DNA of 25,453 bases from JBBAFB01 sp041655595 (GCA_041655595.1 JBBAFB010000016.1:1-25453); one strand, 5' to 3'; shown: positions 8,312 through 17,699, counted from the first letter of the stretch. Notes: generated by a model not told the origin, from the sequence alone. Program-made: numbers and translations.

Positions 8312-8362
8312 AGTTCTGTCGCAACCTAAAGTATTTGCAGGTCACCTACTTAAAGCGGGTAC

Positions 8363-9808
8363 CTAAAACGGAAAGAAAATCTGTGCTACATCTAAGGCCA
8401 TATTTATTAACGGCGTGGAATAAAGACCAAGAAAAGTAACCCCGACCCCACAAAGAACCAAAGCCAGCTTCAGACTACCGGAAATTGTGATCGGCTTGGA
8501 GTTTTCCTTAGGTTTACCGAAATACATTGCTTTAACTACTATCAAATAGTAATAAACGGAAACCATGCTCATACCGATACCCAGGAAAGCTAGCCAAATT
8601 AACCCTTGATCTATCACTGCGGTAAAGAGATAAAACTTACCTACAAAACCCGCAAAGGGCGGTATGCCGGCTAAGGAAAGTAAAGAAGCCAACATAATAG
8701 CTGCAAGAAACGGTGAAGTCTGAGCCAGTCCACTATAATCTTTTATTTCATCACTGCCGGTAGCATTTCTAACTGCAATGGCAACACCGAAAGCACCCAC
8801 ATTGGAAAAAACGTAGATAAAAGAATAAAACAGTAAAGCTGCAACTCCCAGCGAACTGAAGGCTATCAATCCAAAAAGGATATATCCTGCTTGAGCAATA
8901 CTGGAGAAAGCCAACATTCTTTTAATGTTCGTTTGCGGAATAGCTATGAAGTTACCTATAACTACTGTCAAGGCGGCAAGGACAATCACTATACCGCTCC
9001 AAAAGGGTTCTACTCCGGGTAAAGCAATCATGAAAACCCGTACAAATGCCGCCAGACCCGCAGCCTTAGAAGCAACTGCTAAAAACGCTGTGGTTGGCGT
9101 AGGAGCCCCTTCATAAATATCAGGCGACCACATGTGAAATGGTACTGCCGAAACTTTAAAACCAAAACCCGCTATTAAGAAAACCATTCCCAACAATAAT
9201 AAAGGGGTTACACCGGTTTCGGTTATTTGAGCAGCTATCTCGCTAATTATCGTAGTTTGGGTGATACCAAAAACCAAGCTCAAACCATAAAGCAAAACGG
9301 CTGAGGACATGGCACCCAAGATAACATACTTGATTCCGGCTTCACCGGATTTCGCATCAGTTTTTTGGAAGCCAACCAAGATTATAAAGCTGATAGTCAT
9401 CAGTTCCAATCCAATATAAAGGGTGATTAAGTCGCCTGCACCGGCCATCAGCATCATGCCAAGGGTTGCCGCTGCCAAAAGCCCATAAAATTCACCCTGG
9501 TTCCTTTTTAAATTATCTACATAATCTCTGGAGGCTAAGACAACTACTACTGCCGCCGTTAAAAACAGAAAGCGGAAAAACATCGAAAAGGGATCCGCCA
9601 GATATAGACCTCCCAGCACCTTTTCGTTTACCCCTAAATAGGTGAAGTTTAAAATCAAGATCCCAATAAAACCGGCTGTTGCTAAAAACCCAATACCCTT
9701 GGTTTGATTTCTGGGCACTAAAAGGCCAACTATTAGAATCCCCACGGCCAAAACGGCTGTCGCTATTTCAGGCATCATCAAAGCAAAATCGGATAGTTGT
9801 AGTTGCAT
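8363..9808 (-). CDS. nuoN: NADH-quinone oxidoreductase (complex I) subunit N
   Basis: One of three antiporter-like subunits of the complex I membrane arm, thought to carry one proton channel. 481 residues with about 14 transmembrane helices. The key ionisable residues are kept: E135 in YIGLELMTIS (TM5) and K218 in GFGFKVSAVPFHMWSPD (TM7), corresponding to E. coli NuoN K217. The GAPTPTTAFLAVASKAAG segment with the TM8 lysine is also present. Its ATG overlaps the nuoM stop as TAATG, indicating translational coupling. It is the last gene of the operon and is followed by the intrinsic terminator at 8271-8311. Confidence 0.97.
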   Translation of the reverse strand: MQLQLSDFALMMPEIATAVLAVGILIVGLLVPRNQTKGIGFLATAGFIGILILNFTYLGVNEKVLGGLYLADPFSMFFRFLFLTAAVVVVLASRDYVDNLKRNQGEFYGLLAAATLGMMLMAGAGDLITLYIGLELMTISFIILVGFQKTDAKSGEAGIKYVILGAMSSAVLLYGLSLVFGITQTTIISEIAAQITETGVTPLLLLGMVFLIAGFGFKVSAVPFHMWSPDIYEGAPTPTTAFLAVASKAAGLAAFVRVFMIALPGVEPFWSGIVIVLAALTVVIGNFIAIPQTNIKRMLAFSSIAQAGYILFGLIAFSSLGVAALLFYSFIYVFSNVGAFGVAIAVRNATGSDEIKDYSGLAQTSPFLAAIMLASLLSLAGIPPFAGFVGKFYLFTAVIDQGLIWLAFLGIGMSMVSVYYYLIVVKAMYFGKPKENSKPITISGSLKLALVLCGVGVTFLGLYSTPLINMALDVAQIFFPF

Positions 9809-11337
9809 TAGAAAATACCTCCAATCTCTACAGCAGCAGCAATTTTAGCAACTAGGGGCTCAATACCTACATTGATTGTATCAATTAAGAGGGAAGGGAA
9901 AATGCCGAAGAGCAATAAAACTCCAACCAAGATTACTATCGGCACCATTTCGACTCCCTTGGCATCCGTTAAATGATCCCACTTGGGGTTTCGAGGCCCA
10001 AAGAAGACCTTTTGTACAACTCTTAAAACATAGATCGCAGTTACGACAACTCCAAAAATCGCAAGTATTGAAAGGACGCGAAAATGCAAAAAGCCAAATA
10101 AAATCTTTTCTACTCGCCAGGAGCCAAGGAAAATCAATGCCTCTGCAACAAAGTTGTTTAAACCGGGCAAACCCAAAGATGCTAAGCCACCAATTAAAAA
10201 GCCGGCGGCAACTCTTGGCATTTGATGAGCTAGTCCTCCAAAGGCCGCAATCTCCCTGGTATGAGCCTTATGATAAACATTACCAACCAAGGCAAAGAAG
10301 AGAGCCGTCATAATACCGTGGGCAAACATTTGGGCTACTGCACCATCTAAACTCAAGTAGTTCATGGAGGCAATTCCTAACAATACATATCCCATGTGGC
10401 TGACACTGGAATATCCAATCACAAATTTCAAATCCTTCTGAACCATGGCCACCATAGCCCCATATACAACGTTAACTATACATAAAACGGCTATTAAAGG
10501 TGCCCAAAATTTTGCCCCTATTGGGAACAAAAATACACCTGCCCTTATTAAACCGTATCCCCCAAGCTTCATTAAAACTCCGGCGTGAAGCATACTTACT
10601 GCAGTCGGAGCGGCCACGTGACCGTCAGGAGACCAGGTATGCAAAGGCCACATGGGCACTAAAAAGCCAAAGCCTATCATCATGAGGAAGAAGGCAAACT
10701 TCTGGAAGGCTATATCAAAGTTTACAGTTGACAGTGTAGCAATATCAAAGGTACCATAGCCCAGCTGCCCTTTTGCATAAAGATACAGAGCAATAATGCC
10801 GATTAAGGCAAACGCACTGCCTACTAATAAATAAATTGTTAATTTCATAGCAGCATACTCTTTTCGTGTACTGCCCCAAACACCAATTAACACATACATC
10901 GGAATTACGGCTACTTCAAAGAACAGATAGAACCAAAATAAATCTCTAGAAACGAACACACCAAAGACACCGGCAACTAAGACTAACAAAAACACAAAAA
11001 ATTCTTTACTGCGATTTTTCATGTCCCAAGAAGCAAAAACCCCGGTAAAAATAACAATGGCTGTCAATAGTACTAATGGCAAACTGATTCCGTCCACTCC
11101 AAAAGACAAGTTAATTCCAAATCGCTCAACCCAAATAAAATCTTGCAAAAATTGCAACCCGCCAACTGATTTGTCATAGGTTATAAATGCATACAGTGAC
11201 AATACCAGGGAAACGAAGGTGGCTAGGGCGGCGGTAATTTTGATAACCATTTCATCCTTCTCCGGAATTAAAATTATTATCAAGGCGCCGATAATAGGTG
11301 CTAATACAATTGATAATAAGATTGGGAAGCCGTCCAT
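9808..11337 (-). CDS. nuoM: NADH-quinone oxidoreductase subunit M, TM7 lysine replaced
   Basis: Antiporter-like membrane-arm subunit with about 14 transmembrane helices. The start is the ATG at 11337: AGGAGGG is placed correctly, and the ATG overlaps the nuoL stop (TAATG). The longer frame to 11370 would run into nuoL. The 509-residue protein keeps the TM5 glutamate E141 (FFEVAVIPMYVL), the TM8 lysine K257 (AGVLMKLGGYG) and the TM12 glutamate E399 (NFVAEALIF). At the position of the E. coli TM7 lysine K234 (AVKMPMVPFHGW, from memory), the sequence reads GFLVPMWPLHTW with leucine, L226. NuoL and NuoN of the same operon keep that lysine. The assignment as NuoM is secure, but the meaning of the substitution is not. 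Confidence 0.96.
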   Translation of the reverse strand: MDGFPILLSIVLAPIIGALIIILIPEKDEMVIKITAALATFVSLVLSLYAFITYDKSVGGLQFLQDFIWVERFGINLSFGVDGISLPLVLLTAIVIFTGVFASWDMKNRSKEFFVFLLVLVAGVFGVFVSRDLFWFYLFFEVAVIPMYVLIGVWGSTRKEYAAMKLTIYLLVGSAFALIGIIALYLYAKGQLGYGTFDIATLSTVNFDIAFQKFAFFLMMIGFGFLVPMWPLHTWSPDGHVAAPTAVSMLHAGVLMKLGGYGLIRAGVFLFPIGAKFWAPLIAVLCIVNVVYGAMVAMVQKDLKFVIGYSSVSHMGYVLLGIASMNYLSLDGAVAQMFAHGIMTALFFALVGNVYHKAHTREIAAFGGLAHQMPRVAAGFLIGGLASLGLPGLNNFVAEALIFLGSWRVEKILFGFLHFRVLSILAIFGVVVTAIYVLRVVQKVFFGPRNPKWDHLTDAKGVEMVPIVILVGVLLLFGIFPSLLIDTINVGIEPLVAKIAAAVEIGGIF

Positions 11338-13229
11338 TATATCCCTCCTAACACAGGTACTGCCAACCATAGTGCGATAATAACTACAGCGGCGAAAATA
11401 ACTAAAGCATAATTTTGCAAATTACCGGTTTGAATGAATCTAAGTCTAGCACCCATTTCTCTCAAACCATCACCAAATCCATCAGCTATTCCGTCTACTA
11501 TTGTTCTGTCAAACCAGCGGCAGCCATCTGCAATCCTTAGGAATACCTTATCAAAAAACCACTGATATGCTTCGTCTATATAGTACTTATTATACAAAAG
11601 AGTATGAATAGCGCTAAAGCGCACAGCCAGTTTTTCCGCGGAAATAGCTTTTTTACCGTATATAATCCAAGCGAACAAAATTCCGGCAAAAGCTACGATA
11701 GTGGAGAAAATCATGATAAAGTAATTAGGCTCCGGCAAATGTGGATGTCCATAATAAACCCAAGCTGCAAACCCATTATCGGTAAAAGGGGTGCCGATGA
11801 ATCCGGCAAATATAGCAAAAACAGCTAAGATCACTAGGGGGAATGTCATGGAAATCGGCGACTCATGTGCCTCCTGCCCGGCCTGTTCTGAACCGAAAAA
11901 GGCAACAAATATCAAACGGAACATATAAAAAGCGGTCATAAATGCTACTAACAAGCCCAGTGTTAAAAAGAGTGGGCCAAGAAAAGGAACGCCAAAGATC
12001 TCACCGGCATTAAGGGCAGTAACCAAAATTTCATCCTTACTCCAAAACCCTGCCAAGGGAAAAATACCGGCCAATGATAAAGAACCTATTAGGAAAGTCC
12101 AAGTTGTTGTTTTCATCTTTTTAGCCAAGCCGCCCATTTCAAATATATCCTGAGTATGAACTGCATGAATCACACTACCTGCACCCAAAAACAGCAAGGC
12201 TTTGAAGAAAGCATGGGTTGTTAAGTGGAACATACCCGCGGTAATGCTTCCAAGACCAATCGCCATTACCATGTAACCGAGTTGGCTCATGGTAGAAAAC
12301 GCAAGAATCCGCTTTATATCCCTTTGAACCAAACCGATGGTGGCTGCAAATACGGCTGAAAAACCACCAATGATGGCTATAATTAATAAAGCAGTTTTTG
12401 CACTTTCAAACAGGACAAAACCTCTGGCCAGCAAATAAACACCGGCTGCAACCATGGTAGCCGCATGAATTAAGGCACTAACCGGGGTTGGGCCCTCCAT
12501 GGCATCCGGCAACCAAACATGCAAAGGAAATTGTGCAGATTTGGCTATCGGGCCAACAAAGACTAACAAGGCAACTATCGTCAATAGTGTTTTATTGGCA
12601 AATGCAGGAATAGCTACGGAGAGCTCCTGAAAATTAAAAGTTCCAAACAGCAAGAACAAGAAGAACATCCCTAACATAAAACCAAAGTCTCCAACCCGGT
12701 TAGTAATAAATGCCTTCTTACTAGCATCCGAAGCGGAATCTTTGTTCCAATAAAACCCGATCAAAAGATACGAACTTAAGCCGACCAGTTCCCAAAACAT
12801 AAAGGTTAAAAAATAATTGTTTGAAATCACAAGACCCAACATGGAAGTACTAAACAGCGACAAATAAGCAAAGAAAACCGAAAAGCCGGGGTCACCTTTC
12901 ATATAGCCTATTGAATAGATCATTATCAGAAAAGCTATAGAGGTTACCACAAAGAGCATCACAGATGAAAGCGGGTCTATCAGCACACCGGCTTCTATTA
13001 ACAAAGAACCGGGCACTTCCAGCCAACGAACAACTAATTCAACAGGCTCTGCTATAGTAATATTGGTAGAAAAAACTTGTACCAAGACTCCTATAGCTAT
13101 AATTAAAGAACCCGCCATAGCCACTATTGCAGTCAATGCGCTAACCATCTGCATGCGGCGTGTTAAAAAAACAATTACAGCAAATGCAATAATCGGCAAT
13201 ACTGGAATTAACCATGCAAATTGAATCAT
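11337..13229 (-). CDS. nuoL: NADH-quinone oxidoreductase subunit L
   Basis: Distal antiporter-like subunit of complex I, carrying the long lateral helix that braces the membrane arm. 630 residues, about the family length. Core signatures: FMFWELVGLSSYLLIGFYW with E147 (TM5), GPIAKSAQFPLHVWLPDAM with K230 (TM7), and GPTPVSALIHAATMVAAGVYL. The C-terminal portion past about residue 500 contains a further hydrophobic helix, the amphipathic stretch and a last transmembrane helix. The ATG has GTGAGG about 8 bases upstream. It lies 31 bases after nuoK and its stop overlaps the nuoM start. Confidence 0.97.
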   Translation of the reverse strand: MIQFAWLIPVLPIIAFAVIVFLTRRMQMVSALTAIVAMAGSLIIAIGVLVQVFSTNITIAEPVELVVRWLEVPGSLLIEAGVLIDPLSSVMLFVVTSIAFLIMIYSIGYMKGDPGFSVFFAYLSLFSTSMLGLVISNNYFLTFMFWELVGLSSYLLIGFYWNKDSASDASKKAFITNRVGDFGFMLGMFFLFLLFGTFNFQELSVAIPAFANKTLLTIVALLVFVGPIAKSAQFPLHVWLPDAMEGPTPVSALIHAATMVAAGVYLLARGFVLFESAKTALLIIAIIGGFSAVFAATIGLVQRDIKRILAFSTMSQLGYMVMAIGLGSITAGMFHLTTHAFFKALLFLGAGSVIHAVHTQDIFEMGGLAKKMKTTTWTFLIGSLSLAGIFPLAGFWSKDEILVTALNAGEIFGVPFLGPLFLTLGLLVAFMTAFYMFRLIFVAFFGSEQAGQEAHESPISMTFPLVILAVFAIFAGFIGTPFTDNGFAAWVYYGHPHLPEPNYFIMIFSTIVAFAGILFAWIIYGKKAISAEKLAVRFSAIHTLLYNKYYIDEAYQWFFDKVFLRIADGCRWFDRTIVDGIADGFGDGLREMGARLRFIQTGNLQNYALVIFAAVVIIALWLAVPVLGGI

Positions 13230-13260
13230 AAGTCAGTCCTCACCTACCTTCTCTACCTAT

Positions 13261-13569
13261 CTACCATTTCAGCCAATCTAAATCATTTACATCTGTTGTC
13301 AAGCGCTGACGATAAATATTGAGTATTAATGCCAGGCCTACGGCGACCTCTGCTGCCGCAACTACAACAACTATAATTGCAAATACCTGTCCTGTAACTT
13401 CACTGGGGGTTAAAAACCGATTAAATGCGATTAGGTTAATATTGACTGAGTTTAACATCAACTCAATTCCCATTAAAACAGCTACTGCGTTTTTCTTTGC
13501 TACAGCCCCGTATAGACCAATACAAAATAAGATGGCTGCAAAGATGAGGTATTCATTAAGTCCTACCAT
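13261..13569 (-). CDS. nuoK: NADH-quinone oxidoreductase subunit K
   Basis: Small three-helix membrane subunit (MrpC-like) of the proton-translocating arm. 102 residues, the family length. The two functionally important buried glutamates are present: E36 in AVLMGIELMLNSVNINLIAF, and E74 in AAAEVAVGLALIL (E36 and E72 in E. coli). The ATG directly abuts the nuoJ stop, with a GAGGTGAGG ribosome site lying inside the end of nuoJ, so translation is likely coupled. Confidence 0.97.
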   Translation of the reverse strand: MVGLNEYLIFAAILFCIGLYGAVAKKNAVAVLMGIELMLNSVNINLIAFNRFLTPSEVTGQVFAIIVVVVAAAEVAVGLALILNIYRQRLTTDVNDLDWLKW

Positions 13570-14064
13570 TTAATCCCTCACCTCTTTCGCAATAATAATG
13601 GCACCGACTAAAGCTACCAATAACAAAATAGCGGCCACTTCGAAAGGTATAACATATTGTCCTAACAAATTCTGAGCCAACAAACCTACATTATTTTCAG
13701 GGACTATTTCCCGGCTTATAATCCATTTGGACTTCATAATTGAGCTGACAACCACAACAAGTAATCCCAAGGATATTACCCCACCGGAAACACGGTATCT
13801 GGTAAACAAATTACTTTCCCGGATATCCCCTCGCCTGGTTAACATAACCCCAAACACTATCAAAATTGAAATGGCACCTGCATAAACCAACACTTGGACC
13901 GCCGCCAAAAACTCCGCCTCTAACATCAAATAAGTGGCAGCTACTCCAACAAAAGCGGCTACTAACCATAGGGCACTATGAATTAGGTTTTTTAAACTAA
14001 CCACCGCCAAAGCAGCTAGAATTGTTACCCCGGCTACAATCCAAAAAGTGATCGGTGATACCAT
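13570..14064 (-). CDS. nuoJ: NADH-quinone oxidoreductase subunit J
   Basis: Membrane subunit of complex I with five predicted helices and 164 residues. Recognisable parts are the second-helix region NLIHSALWLVAAFVGVAATYLMLEAEFLAAVQVLVYAGAI and the basic stretch after TM3 (VFGVMLTRRG). The YLML-E-FLAAVQVLVYAGAI stretch is the most conserved part of NuoJ and contains the pi-bulge helix involved in coupling. The ATG has GGGGTGA upstream. It sits between nuoI and nuoK as usual. Confidence 0.96.
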   Translation of the reverse strand: MVSPITFWIVAGVTILAALAVVSLKNLIHSALWLVAAFVGVAATYLMLEAEFLAAVQVLVYAGAISILIVFGVMLTRRGDIRESNLFTRYRVSGGVISLGLLVVVVSSIMKSKWIISREIVPENNVGLLAQNLLGQYVIPFEVAAILLLVALVGAIIIAKEVRD

Positions 14065-14100
14065 TATAAAATCACCCCATTCCTTAAGCCATAAAAGAAA

Positions 14101-14508
14101 TTATTCATTCTGCAACTGGACCTCATTCTCTTTCTCATAAAAAACATATTCCGTACCCTTGCGTGTATAACTGCTTAAATCAAACTTACTATCCACATGG
14201 AGGCAATCACTGGGACATGCTTCCACACATAATCCGCAATATAGACAATACTCCAAGCTCATTACATAACCGGTTAAAATGCGTTTTTTTGTTTCTTTAT
14301 CCCGATAAGAAGAAACAGTAATAACATCATTAGGACAACTCATGCTACATAGTCCACAGGATGTACATTTTTCCGGTTCAAATAGAAAAAATCCATGGGA
14401 ACGAGGAGGCAGATTGGGTTTACGTTCCGGATATTGTTCTGTAATGGTTTTTCCCACCAAATGCTCTCCTGTAACTTTTAAACCCTTTAACAGTCCTTTA
14501 CCAAACAT
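14101..14508 (-). CDS. nuoI: NADH-quinone oxidoreductase subunit I, 2x[4Fe-4S]
   Basis: Peripheral-arm ferredoxin-like subunit that passes electrons to cluster N2 in NuoB. 135 residues. It contains two complete [4Fe-4S] motifs: C48, C51, C54 and C58 in CTSCGLCSMSCP, and C88, C91, C94 and C98 in CLYCGLCVEACP. The amphipathic N-terminal segment before residue 40 is short and docks on the membrane in known structures. AAGGTGGTG precedes the ATG, 4 bases after the nuoH stop. With NuoE, F and G absent here, NuoI is the outermost iron-sulfur subunit encoded by the operon and a plausible entry point for electrons. That last point is inference. Confidence 0.97.
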   Translation of the reverse strand: MFGKGLLKGLKVTGEHLVGKTITEQYPERKPNLPPRSHGFFLFEPEKCTSCGLCSMSCPNDVITVSSYRDKETKKRILTGYVMSLEYCLYCGLCVEACPSDCLHVDSKFDLSSYTRKGTEYVFYEKENEVQLQNE

Positions 14509-14512
14509 CCAA

Positions 14513-15559
14513 TCACCACCTTAAAGTCTGAAGCCATTTATAGACTTCTAAACCTATTCCCGTTAAAAGCACATTGGCCAAAGACAACGGAACCAGGAAC
14601 TTCCAGTTGAAGGCCATTAAATGGTCAATTCTAATTCGAGGAAAGGTCCAACGAATCCACATATAGGCACCAATCATCGCATAAATTTTAATCATAAACC
14701 AAAGCCAGGATGGCAACCACGGTCCCTGGGGACCTCCCAAAAACAAAGTTGCCGCTATCGCCGAGACAGCAATCATATTTGTATACTCCGCCAGAAAAAA
14801 TAAAGCGTATCGCATTCCACTATACTCGGTAAGAGGACCGGCAATAAGTTCCTGTTCTCCTTCCGGCAGGTCAAAGGGTTGTCTGTTCAGTTCAGCTGTA
14901 GAAGCAATAAAATAAATCAAAAAAGCTATCGGCTGAAGCACAATAAACCAAATTGTTTTCTGAGCAGCCATAATATCCGAAATTTTCAAAGAACCCGTCA
15001 ACATAATAATACCCAACAAAGAAAATACTATTGGCAATTCATAACTAACCATCTGAGCAACGGAACGCATACTCCCAAAAAGAGAGTATTTATTATTGGA
15101 ACCCCAACCGGCCATTAAAAACGCAATGACTCCCGTGGACGAAACAGCTATAAAGTAAAAAATACCAATATTTAAGTCTACAGCTATCATCCCTAACCCA
15201 AAAGGAACTATGGCAAAGGCCATAATTGCCGGAACCATTACTAAAAGCGAGGCAACTATAAAGACCCATTTATCCGCTGCATTAGGAATTATATCTTCTT
15301 TGCCCAGTAATTTTAAAACGTCCAGAACTGTTTGAAACAAGCCTCGGGGGCCCACCCTATTGGGTCCCAAACGCTGCTGGACATAAGCTGATAACTTTCT
15401 TTCCAAATACACTAAATAAATTACGTTAACCAGTACAAAGACTATGATAGTGACTAAAAAGATCAGCGTCATAATAGATTCAACTGCCATTGTTGATAAT
15501 CCCATACCAGTAAACCAATTACGTAGTGCACCGGAGATATTGACAAAAAAGTTTTCCAT
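14513..15559 (-). CDS. nuoH: NADH-quinone oxidoreductase subunit H
   Basis: Membrane subunit at the junction of the two arms, forming much of the quinone chamber. 348 residues with about eight helices. Conserved loop 1 reads YLERKLSAYVQQRLGPNRVG (51-70). The highly conserved loop AELNRQPFDLPEGEQELIAG (222-241) supplies the acidic residues linking the quinone site to the proton path, followed by EYSGMRYALFFLAEY. All signatures are intact. The ATG has GGGGAG upstream and lies 24 bases after the nuoD stop. Confidence 0.97.
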   Translation of the reverse strand: MENFFVNISGALRNWFTGMGLSTMAVESIMTLIFLVTIIVFVLVNVIYLVYLERKLSAYVQQRLGPNRVGPRGLFQTVLDVLKLLGKEDIIPNAADKWVFIVASLLVMVPAIMAFAIVPFGLGMIAVDLNIGIFYFIAVSSTGVIAFLMAGWGSNNKYSLFGSMRSVAQMVSYELPIVFSLLGIIMLTGSLKISDIMAAQKTIWFIVLQPIAFLIYFIASTAELNRQPFDLPEGEQELIAGPLTEYSGMRYALFFLAEYTNMIAVSAIAATLFLGGPQGPWLPSWLWFMIKIYAMIGAYMWIRWTFPRIRIDHLMAFNWKFLVPLSLANVLLTGIGLEVYKWLQTLRW

Positions 15560-15583
15560 AGCTTTCTCCCCTACACTGATTTT

Positions 15584-16702
15584 TTATCGATCCACTTCAC
15601 CTAAAATAAAATCAATGGAAGCGATCGTTGTAACAACATCTTGAACCATTAAGCCCGTACACATTTCCGGTAAAGCCCCCAAATTTACGAAGGAAGGCCC
15701 ATGGATATGAATTCTGGACGGCTTATTGGAACCGTCGCTGGCAATATAATACCCTAAAAGCCCCTTGGAGCCTTCAATTTGATGATAAACCTCTCCCTCG
15801 GGTGGCCTGATAACTCGCGGTATTTTGGCCTGAATGGGACCGTCAGGAAGATTTGCAATGGCCTGTTCTAGAATTCTTAAGGATTGCTTCATCTCCTCAA
15901 TCCTAATCACGAAACGATCAAAGCTATCCCCATTGTAAAAAACAGGGACATCAAAATCAAACTTCTCGTAAATACTATAAGGAGCAACCTTCCTTAAATC
16001 ATACCCAATACCCGCCGCCCTTAAGTTTGGCCCGGTTACCCCATAGGCCAATGCTTTTTCGGCAGTTAAAATCCCCACTCCTTTAGTCCTGGCAATAAAA
16101 ATTTCATTGCCGGTGACAATATTGTCATACTCCTCAAAAGAAGCAGGCATGCTGTCAATAAATTTTTTCAGTTCCGGTATGAATTCTGGATTAAGATCAT
16201 CCATAACCCCGCCAACTCTCATGTAGGCTGGAGTCATGCGAGCGCCGGCCACCATTTCGAACAAATCCAAAATCTTTTCCCTGTCTCTAAAACAGTACAT
16301 CCAAGGCGTGAAGCCCCCTAAGTCTAAAGCAAAACTTCCTATCATTACTAAGTGGCTGGCTATCCTTTGCAATTCTGCCATGATGATACGGATAAATTCC
16401 GCTCTTTCCGGCAGTTCGACCCCCATTAATTTTTCCACTGTTTGCACATAACCCAATTCATTCAACATCGCAGCAGCATAATCCAAGCGATCGGTGTACG
16501 GCAGGAATTGGGGGTAGGTCCTTGCTTCGGCCAGCTTTTCCATTCCCCTGTGGAGGTACCCGATTACATTCTCCATATTTTGAACATATTCCCCGTCCAA
16601 AACCAAAATAGCGCGGTAGACGCCGTGGGTACTAGGATGCTGGGGACCCATATTAAGCGTTAACTCCTCGGTTCTTAAAATCTTGTCCTCTGCAATTGAC
16701 AT
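15584..16702 (-). CDS. nuoD: NADH-quinone oxidoreductase subunit D, quinone site
   Basis: 49-kDa-type subunit related to [NiFe]-hydrogenase large subunits, forming the quinone-binding pocket with NuoB and NuoH. 372 residues, encoded separately from nuoC rather than as an E. coli-type NuoCD fusion. The quinone-headgroup histidine is H26 in GPQHPSTHGVYR, and the partner tyrosine is Y75 in YTDRLDYAAAM. Their 49-residue separation matches H59 and Y108 of the bovine protein. No hydrogenase-type NiFe cysteine pairs are seen, so this is a quinone reductase and not a hydrogenase. AAGGAGGTG precedes the ATG. Confidence 0.97.
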   Translation of the reverse strand: MSIAEDKILRTEELTLNMGPQHPSTHGVYRAILVLDGEYVQNMENVIGYLHRGMEKLAEARTYPQFLPYTDRLDYAAAMLNELGYVQTVEKLMGVELPERAEFIRIIMAELQRIASHLVMIGSFALDLGGFTPWMYCFRDREKILDLFEMVAGARMTPAYMRVGGVMDDLNPEFIPELKKFIDSMPASFEEYDNIVTGNEIFIARTKGVGILTAEKALAYGVTGPNLRAAGIGYDLRKVAPYSIYEKFDFDVPVFYNGDSFDRFVIRIEEMKQSLRILEQAIANLPDGPIQAKIPRVIRPPEGEVYHQIEGSKGLLGYYIASDGSNKPSRIHIHGPSFVNLGALPEMCTGLMVQDVVTTIASIDFILGEVDR

Positions 16703-16723
16703 TAAAACACCTCCTTATTTGCC

Positions 16724-17185
16724 TTATTTCCTGCGAGATTTTGTAACATAACTCTTTCGCAGAGGATGTCCTTCAAAGTCTTCAGATAATAATATTCTGG
16801 TCAAATTAGGGTGTCCATCATAGATAATACCGAACATATCAAATACTTCTCTTTCCTGCACATTAGCGGCAGGCCAAAGCTCAGTAATTGAGGGCAACCA
16901 AGGTTCTTCCCCGGAAGCATCAACCTCGATCCGTAATAAGCGATAAGGCTTCCACGACATTAGATGATAAATACCCCTAAACTTACCTTCTCCCAAATCA
17001 AGAGCCGTTAAGTCAGTTAAAAAATCTAAACCGTGCTCCTCTTTTAATTCCTTTGCCACTTGAAAAAAAAGCTGATCTTTGACACGGATAGCGGCATCTA
17101 AACTGTCCTCCACCCTCTCCAACCGACCTTCATATTTTTCTACCAACAAAGTGATAATTTCTTCCAATGAAGTTGTTTTATCCAT
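16724..17185 (-). CDS. nuoC: NADH-quinone oxidoreductase subunit C
   Basis: 30-kDa-type structural subunit of the peripheral arm; it holds no cofactor. 153 residues. The family hallmark is seen as VQEREVFDMFGIIYDGHPNLTRILL (109-133) followed by EGHPLRKSY (138-146). The start ATG overlaps the end of nuoB by 8 bases, and the ribosome site is only a weak GGAAG inside nuoB, so coupling to nuoB translation is likely. Confidence 0.96.
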   Translation of the reverse strand: MDKTTSLEEIITLLVEKYEGRLERVEDSLDAAIRVKDQLFFQVAKELKEEHGLDFLTDLTALDLGEGKFRGIYHLMSWKPYRLLRIEVDASGEEPWLPSITELWPAANVQEREVFDMFGIIYDGHPNLTRILLSEDFEGHPLRKSYVTKSRRK

Positions 17186-17699
17186 GAGCTTCCATCACCA
17201 CTTTCGGATTTTTAACCTTTTCCCTTAACGTTAATAACGCATCAATAAGGGCTTCCGGCCTGGGTGGACAACCCGGCAAATAAACATCCACCGGCAAAAT
17301 AGTATCCGCACCAGGTACTACATGATAAGAATCCGCAAATGGGCCACCGCTAATAGCACAACTGCCCATAGCAATCACATATTTCGGCTCAGGCATTTGA
17401 TCAAAAATTCTTTTTACTAAAGGAGCCATTTTATCTGTTATAGTACCTGCCACAATCATCAAGTCCGCTTGTCTGGGTGATGGTCTAAAAACCTCATAAC
17501 CGAAACGGGCTATATCATACCTGGCACCACCGGCAGCCATCATTTCAATGGCACAGCAAGCAAGTCCAAAAGTAACAGGCCAAAACGAATGAGCCCGTGC
17601 ATAATCTAATGCCTGATCAACAGTTGTCATGATAATATTTTTTTTGACTTGCTCTTCCACGGGGTCTATTTTTTCCAGATTATTGCTGTTTACTGCCAT
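17178..17699 (-). CDS. nuoB: NADH-quinone oxidoreductase subunit B, N2 cluster
   Basis: Binds the terminal iron-sulfur cluster N2 that reduces quinone. The start is the ATG at 17699, placed after AAGGAGGGGG and overlapping the nuoA stop by 10 bases; the longer frame to 17729 would lie inside nuoA. In the 173-residue protein the four N2 ligands are C48 and C49 (FGLACCAIEMM), C114 (MGSCAISGGP) and C144 (LPGCPPRPE). The GARYDIARFG and PSPRQADLMIVAGT motifs are typical. All ligands are intact, so the quinone-reducing site should function. Confidence 0.97.
   Translation of the reverse strand: MAVNSNNLEKIDPVEEQVKKNIIMTTVDQALDYARAHSFWPVTFGLACCAIEMMAAGGARYDIARFGYEVFRPSPRQADLMIVAGTITDKMAPLVKRIFDQMPEPKYVIAMGSCAISGGPFADSYHVVPGADTILPVDVYLPGCPPRPEALIDALLTLREKVKNPKVVMEAHG

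Noticed and set aside
9876..10313. A 145-codon plus-strand open frame opposite nuoM
   Set aside because: It is antisense to an unmistakable NuoM, is rich in Arg, Gln and Pro as shadow frames are, and has no ribosome site. The other plus-strand open frames in the window were dismissed for the same kind of reason.
16724..17699. Possibility that nuoB, nuoC and nuoD belong to an energy-converting hydrogenase
   Set aside because: NuoD lacks the NiFe-ligand cysteine pairs and has the quinone histidine and tyrosine. nuoH, A, J and K and three antiporter subunits of the Nuo type are all present.
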